A stretch of DNA of 64,000 bases from NCBI RefSeq assembly GCF_011397635.1, contig NC_064770.1:7712826-7776825 (forward strand), in the 5' to 3' direction. The stretch comes from Epinephelus fuscoguttatus. Taxonomy: Eukaryota > Chordata > Actinopteri > Perciformes > Serranidae. The position numbers and the translations under genes were made by a program. The notes under the pieces were generated by a model. The model was not told where the DNA came from and made no database searches. It was given only the letters and a program-made list of their open reading frames with translations. Of this stretch, positions 61,360-64,000 are shown one piece after another; within the stretch, counting starts at the first letter, position 1; each line of letters starts with the position of its first letter.

Positions 61360-63027
61360 CTCATGTCTGGTGCGCCATCTACACACATCCTAGAGCCAGC
61401 AAGAAGGAAACATTCAGTAAACGTCCTTCCTGCTGCAAAGACACATGCTGCTCCGGGGCAGCCAGCCAGTTGGTGCAGGTGTTGTGCCATGCTAGCTCTA
61501 ACTGCAGTACAACAGTGGCTGAGGAGGGACAAAGACATATGGGACAAATGAATAAAGTGACTGTTTCACTATCCTATTTCATATTTTTAGGTTTCTGGGG
61601 ATAAACTGAATTAGAATCAGAATCAGAAAAACTTTATTCATATTTGACATGGCTCACAGAATAAATAAGACACAGGTTAAAAAATACATAAAAAGACATA
61701 AACGACATAACAGTGTAGTATAAAGCAACACAGAAAACTAAGAACACTTGCTATAGGTGAGTCAAATCCTTACGATTTATTGATAATGTTAACTGCAGTT
61801 GGAATGAATGATTTCTTTACTATCTTTGTTCTTGCTGATGGTACCTTGTAAAGGCAGCCAGATTGGAGGAGTTGAAATTAACTGTGGAGTGGGTGTGAGG
61901 GGTCGTGTATGATGGTGTTGTCTTTCCATTTGACTGCGTGTGTGGAGATCTGTCAGTGAGATCTGAGTGGTGCCTGTTATTTTTATTGCATGTTTGATGA
62001 CTTTTGACAGTTCGGATTTATCTTTAACAGAAAGAAAGGTGTGACAGGATGAGACGTTGTAGTTAAAACATTTTTGCTTACATTAAAATTCCTCAGCTTT
62101 CTTAGCAAAAAGAGGCGCTGTTGAGCCTTTTTGTAAATATAGCTGCTGTGGTCAGAGAAGGACAATGCCCTGTCTACATCAATGCCCAGGTATCTGAAAC
62201 CCTCCACCTGCTCCACTACCTGCCCTTTGATCTCAACAATTAAGCAATCCTTCTCCTCTTACCTCAGCCCTGTGCTGAGCAGAAAACTCAGAATGTGAAC
62301 ATGGCTGCGGTTTGCCACCATGGAATCCATTGTAAGGTTGGCCTGCTGCTGCTGAAGAACGTTTTTCATAGTTGATGCTAGTTTCAAAAGCAAGGCCTGT
62401 CCTGTTCCCCCCACCTCCGGGTCCATGGCCCTCTGGAGGTGATCATACAGCTCAGCCACAGTGTTCATAGCTGCACAGGCCACTGCAGAGTGCAGGTTTT
62501 TCCACCCGTATCTTAAGAATCAAAATCAGTGAAGACTGCAGTGTGCACACTGACAGATTTTAGTACATAAGAATGCATGAAACAAAAACAGGGAAATTCA
62601 GATACCAAGAGGAAAGTTTATATGATACCTGCTCAATTAGGACAAAACACACTTCATCGAGTTTGGTCTTCAGGATCTCTGAGTGGTGCTGTGCCAAAGC
62701 TTGAATGGTTTTCAGGCCCTAAATTTTCTTCATCTTCATCCTAAATTTTTTCATCCTGTAAATGATGTAAACAATGATATACTAATGAAAGTTACAGTCG
62801 GCGACATATACTGACTCCTCACAGAAGTTTCATAGAATAGCTTCTGGCAGTGTGTATTGATTTGAAACAGACAACATGACTGACTTAAGATCAAGTATTT
62901 GTTCATCTAAGGAGAGCAGTTTGAAGCAAGCAGACAGGCTCTCCACAGGGTTGGTCAGTGGCTGCAGCTCCATCTTCTTCACCTTTTTAACATTCGCTGT
63001 CTGAGGGCTGCAGGGCTGTCTTCTCAT
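61360..63027 (-). pseudogene. TOG-domain gene fragment, TOGARAM (crescerin)-like, probably decayed
   Basis: Four exon-like blocks in transcript order. Block a, about 63027-62885, has ELQPLTNPVESLSACFKLLSLDE. Block b, 62718-62629, has GLKTIQALAQHHSEILKTKL. Block c, 62511-62263, has NLHSAVACAAMNTVAELYDHL and QQQANLTMDSMVAN. Block d, 61518-61360, has AVRASMAQHLHQLAG and FLLAGSRMCVDGAP. Their order and content follow one HEAT-repeat TOG domain of TOGARAM proteins, which bind tubulin and act at cilia. Blocks c and d join in phase (GLS/HCC). Joins a-b and b-c do not keep the frame with the splice sites I see, and no upstream start or other TOG domain is visible. Either the gene is decayed or some boundaries are wrong. 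A LINE fragment lies in the c-d intron. Confidence 0.55.
61612..62257 (-). mobile_element. Non-LTR retrotransposon 3' fragment
   Basis: The minus-strand translation VVEQVEGFRYLGIDVDRALSF, then YKKAQQRLFLLRKLRNFNVS, is the end of a fish LINE ORF2. The 3' end near 61612-61650 carries GTTTTTCTGATTCTGATTCT, a common LINE tail. The 5' breakpoint is only about 6-10 bp from the splice donor of the neighbouring TOG-like exon. Confidence 0.75.
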
Positions 63028-63869
63028 TCAAAACATTGTACTTACTGTAGGTACTATAATTCTGTACATAATCTATAAGAAATCAGTGAGTAAAGTTTAC
63101 AGCTTCTACTACAGTTATTCAAGATGTGTATAGACAAACACCACCCAAACGCAGTCAAGGAAACACCAAAAACATGAGTCCATAGAAAACTTTTCTTCTT
63201 CCAAGGCAGGCTGTCTCCACTCCACCTGTGTTCCTCTTCCTTTTTCCCAAACAAAATCAAAAGGACCCTCCCCAAACAATTCCCTGCTCCTTTATCACCT
63301 ACCTGCCACACCCCTTCACCTGAGTGCAGCACACCTGAACACAGTTAACTAACAGGAGGGATCAGATTAAAGCAGGGGTGAGAGGGAGATACTGAAAGAC
63401 ACCTTAAGACTGTATTGGAAGGTCAATCTTTTTTAAAACCCTCTAGCAATCCTGTGCATGACTCTCCCCTCACCTTTGCGGCAGTGTCACAATGTGATCC
63501 AATGATTTTACTGTTACATACTTACCCACAGTATGTCCACACCCAATCAGAATAAATGTGGCATTTTTTTCTTAGCATACTTCTACTCCACTACATCTCA
63601 GAGGGAAATATTATTCTCTTTACTCCACTATATTTATGTGAGAGCTTTAGTTACTTCACAAATAAAAGCATTTTACACATAACACATATAAAGTTTATAA
63701 AATGTGTTTTGTCATGTATTAAACTTTCCAGGAGTTTATGAATGTCCATTACTCAGTTAGCTGATGACAGAAAACTGGAAACTGTTTTGATGGTTAAAGT
63801 AATTCATGTAAAAACATTTCATGGTAATACAATTCAAAGTAATACACAGAATGCACTTCAGCAAAGCCA
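63028..63869. other. Intergenic or intronic DNA; no gene seen
   Basis: This would be upstream of the TOG-like blocks. The segment 63570-63680 (TACTTCTACTCCACTACATCTC...) is a repeat related to 520-800. No exon is recognised. Confidence 0.4.
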
Positions 63870-64000
63870 AACTAGTGAAGATTTTTCCCGGCACCAGTGA
63901 GACCTGTAATAGATGTGCCTCTGTCCCATCTGATCTAGCGCATACCTTCTGGTCATGCTCAAAGTTAACAGGATTCTGGAAGAACTTTTTCAAGATCATG
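63870..64000 (+). pseudogene. Probable L1-like retrotransposon fragment running off the window
   Basis: The plus-strand translation KIFPGTSETCNRCASVPSDL, then AHTFWSCSKLTGFWKNFF, resembles the Cys/His motif near the end of L1/Tx1-type ORF2 (C-x2-C, then H-x-FW-x-C). Only about 43 codons are inside the window. Confidence 0.6.

Noticed and set aside
1-64000. CRISPR arrays, bacterial operons, riboswitches
   Set aside because: None seen; spliced genes, SINEs and LINEs show this is a vertebrate nuclear genome.

Overview
This is eukaryotic DNA, almost certainly from a ray-finned (teleost) fish. The genes have introns with GT/AG splice sites. There is a local cluster of type I keratin genes, and the intergenic DNA is dense with fish-style repeats: hAT, Tc1/mariner, IS3EU-like and TTAA-flanked DNA elements, several non-LTR retrotransposon fragments, a Ty3/gypsy remnant, tRNA-derived SINEs and AT/CA/GA microsatellites. 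The species cannot be named from the sequence.

Three type I keratin genes lie on the minus strand: K1 (2999-6662), K2 (23585-26757) and K3 (32961-36321). All share the family's seven-exon plan, with internal exons of 83, 157, 162 and 126 bp. K1 reads cleanly and predicts 407 residues. K2 and K3 belong to a tandem segmental duplication (about 20138-28383 and 32308-38073). Each copy carries a different lesion: K2 has a complex rearrangement across exons 5 and 6, and K3 is one base short in exon 2.

The most striking object lies between K1 and K2. It is a nest of transposons with matching target-site duplications. An old hAT-type element (8106-19719) was split by a 9.74-kb element (8810-18549) with long terminal inverted repeats and a perfect 6-bp duplication. 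That element looks like the IS3EU class. It carries two tail-to-tail genes: a HECT ubiquitin-ligase-like gene on the plus strand, now broken, and an apparently intact two-exon DDE integrase on the minus strand. A Tc1-type element with D-D38-E spacing (12433-14007) landed inside the HECT-like gene. Its transposase has a premature stop and Gln where the catalytic Glu is expected.

From 38 to 61 kb I recognise no host gene, only repeats: foldback elements, SINEs, four non-LTR reverse-transcriptase fragments, a 1.66-kb TTAA-flanked element and a 560-bp hAT-like miniature element. Near the right edge, exon-like segments on the minus strand (61360-63027) resemble one TOG domain of the TOGARAM (crescerin) family. 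Reading phases do not join cleanly, and a LINE fragment abuts one splice donor. The window ends inside a probable L1-like fragment.

All family assignments come from recognising motifs by eye. No search was run.
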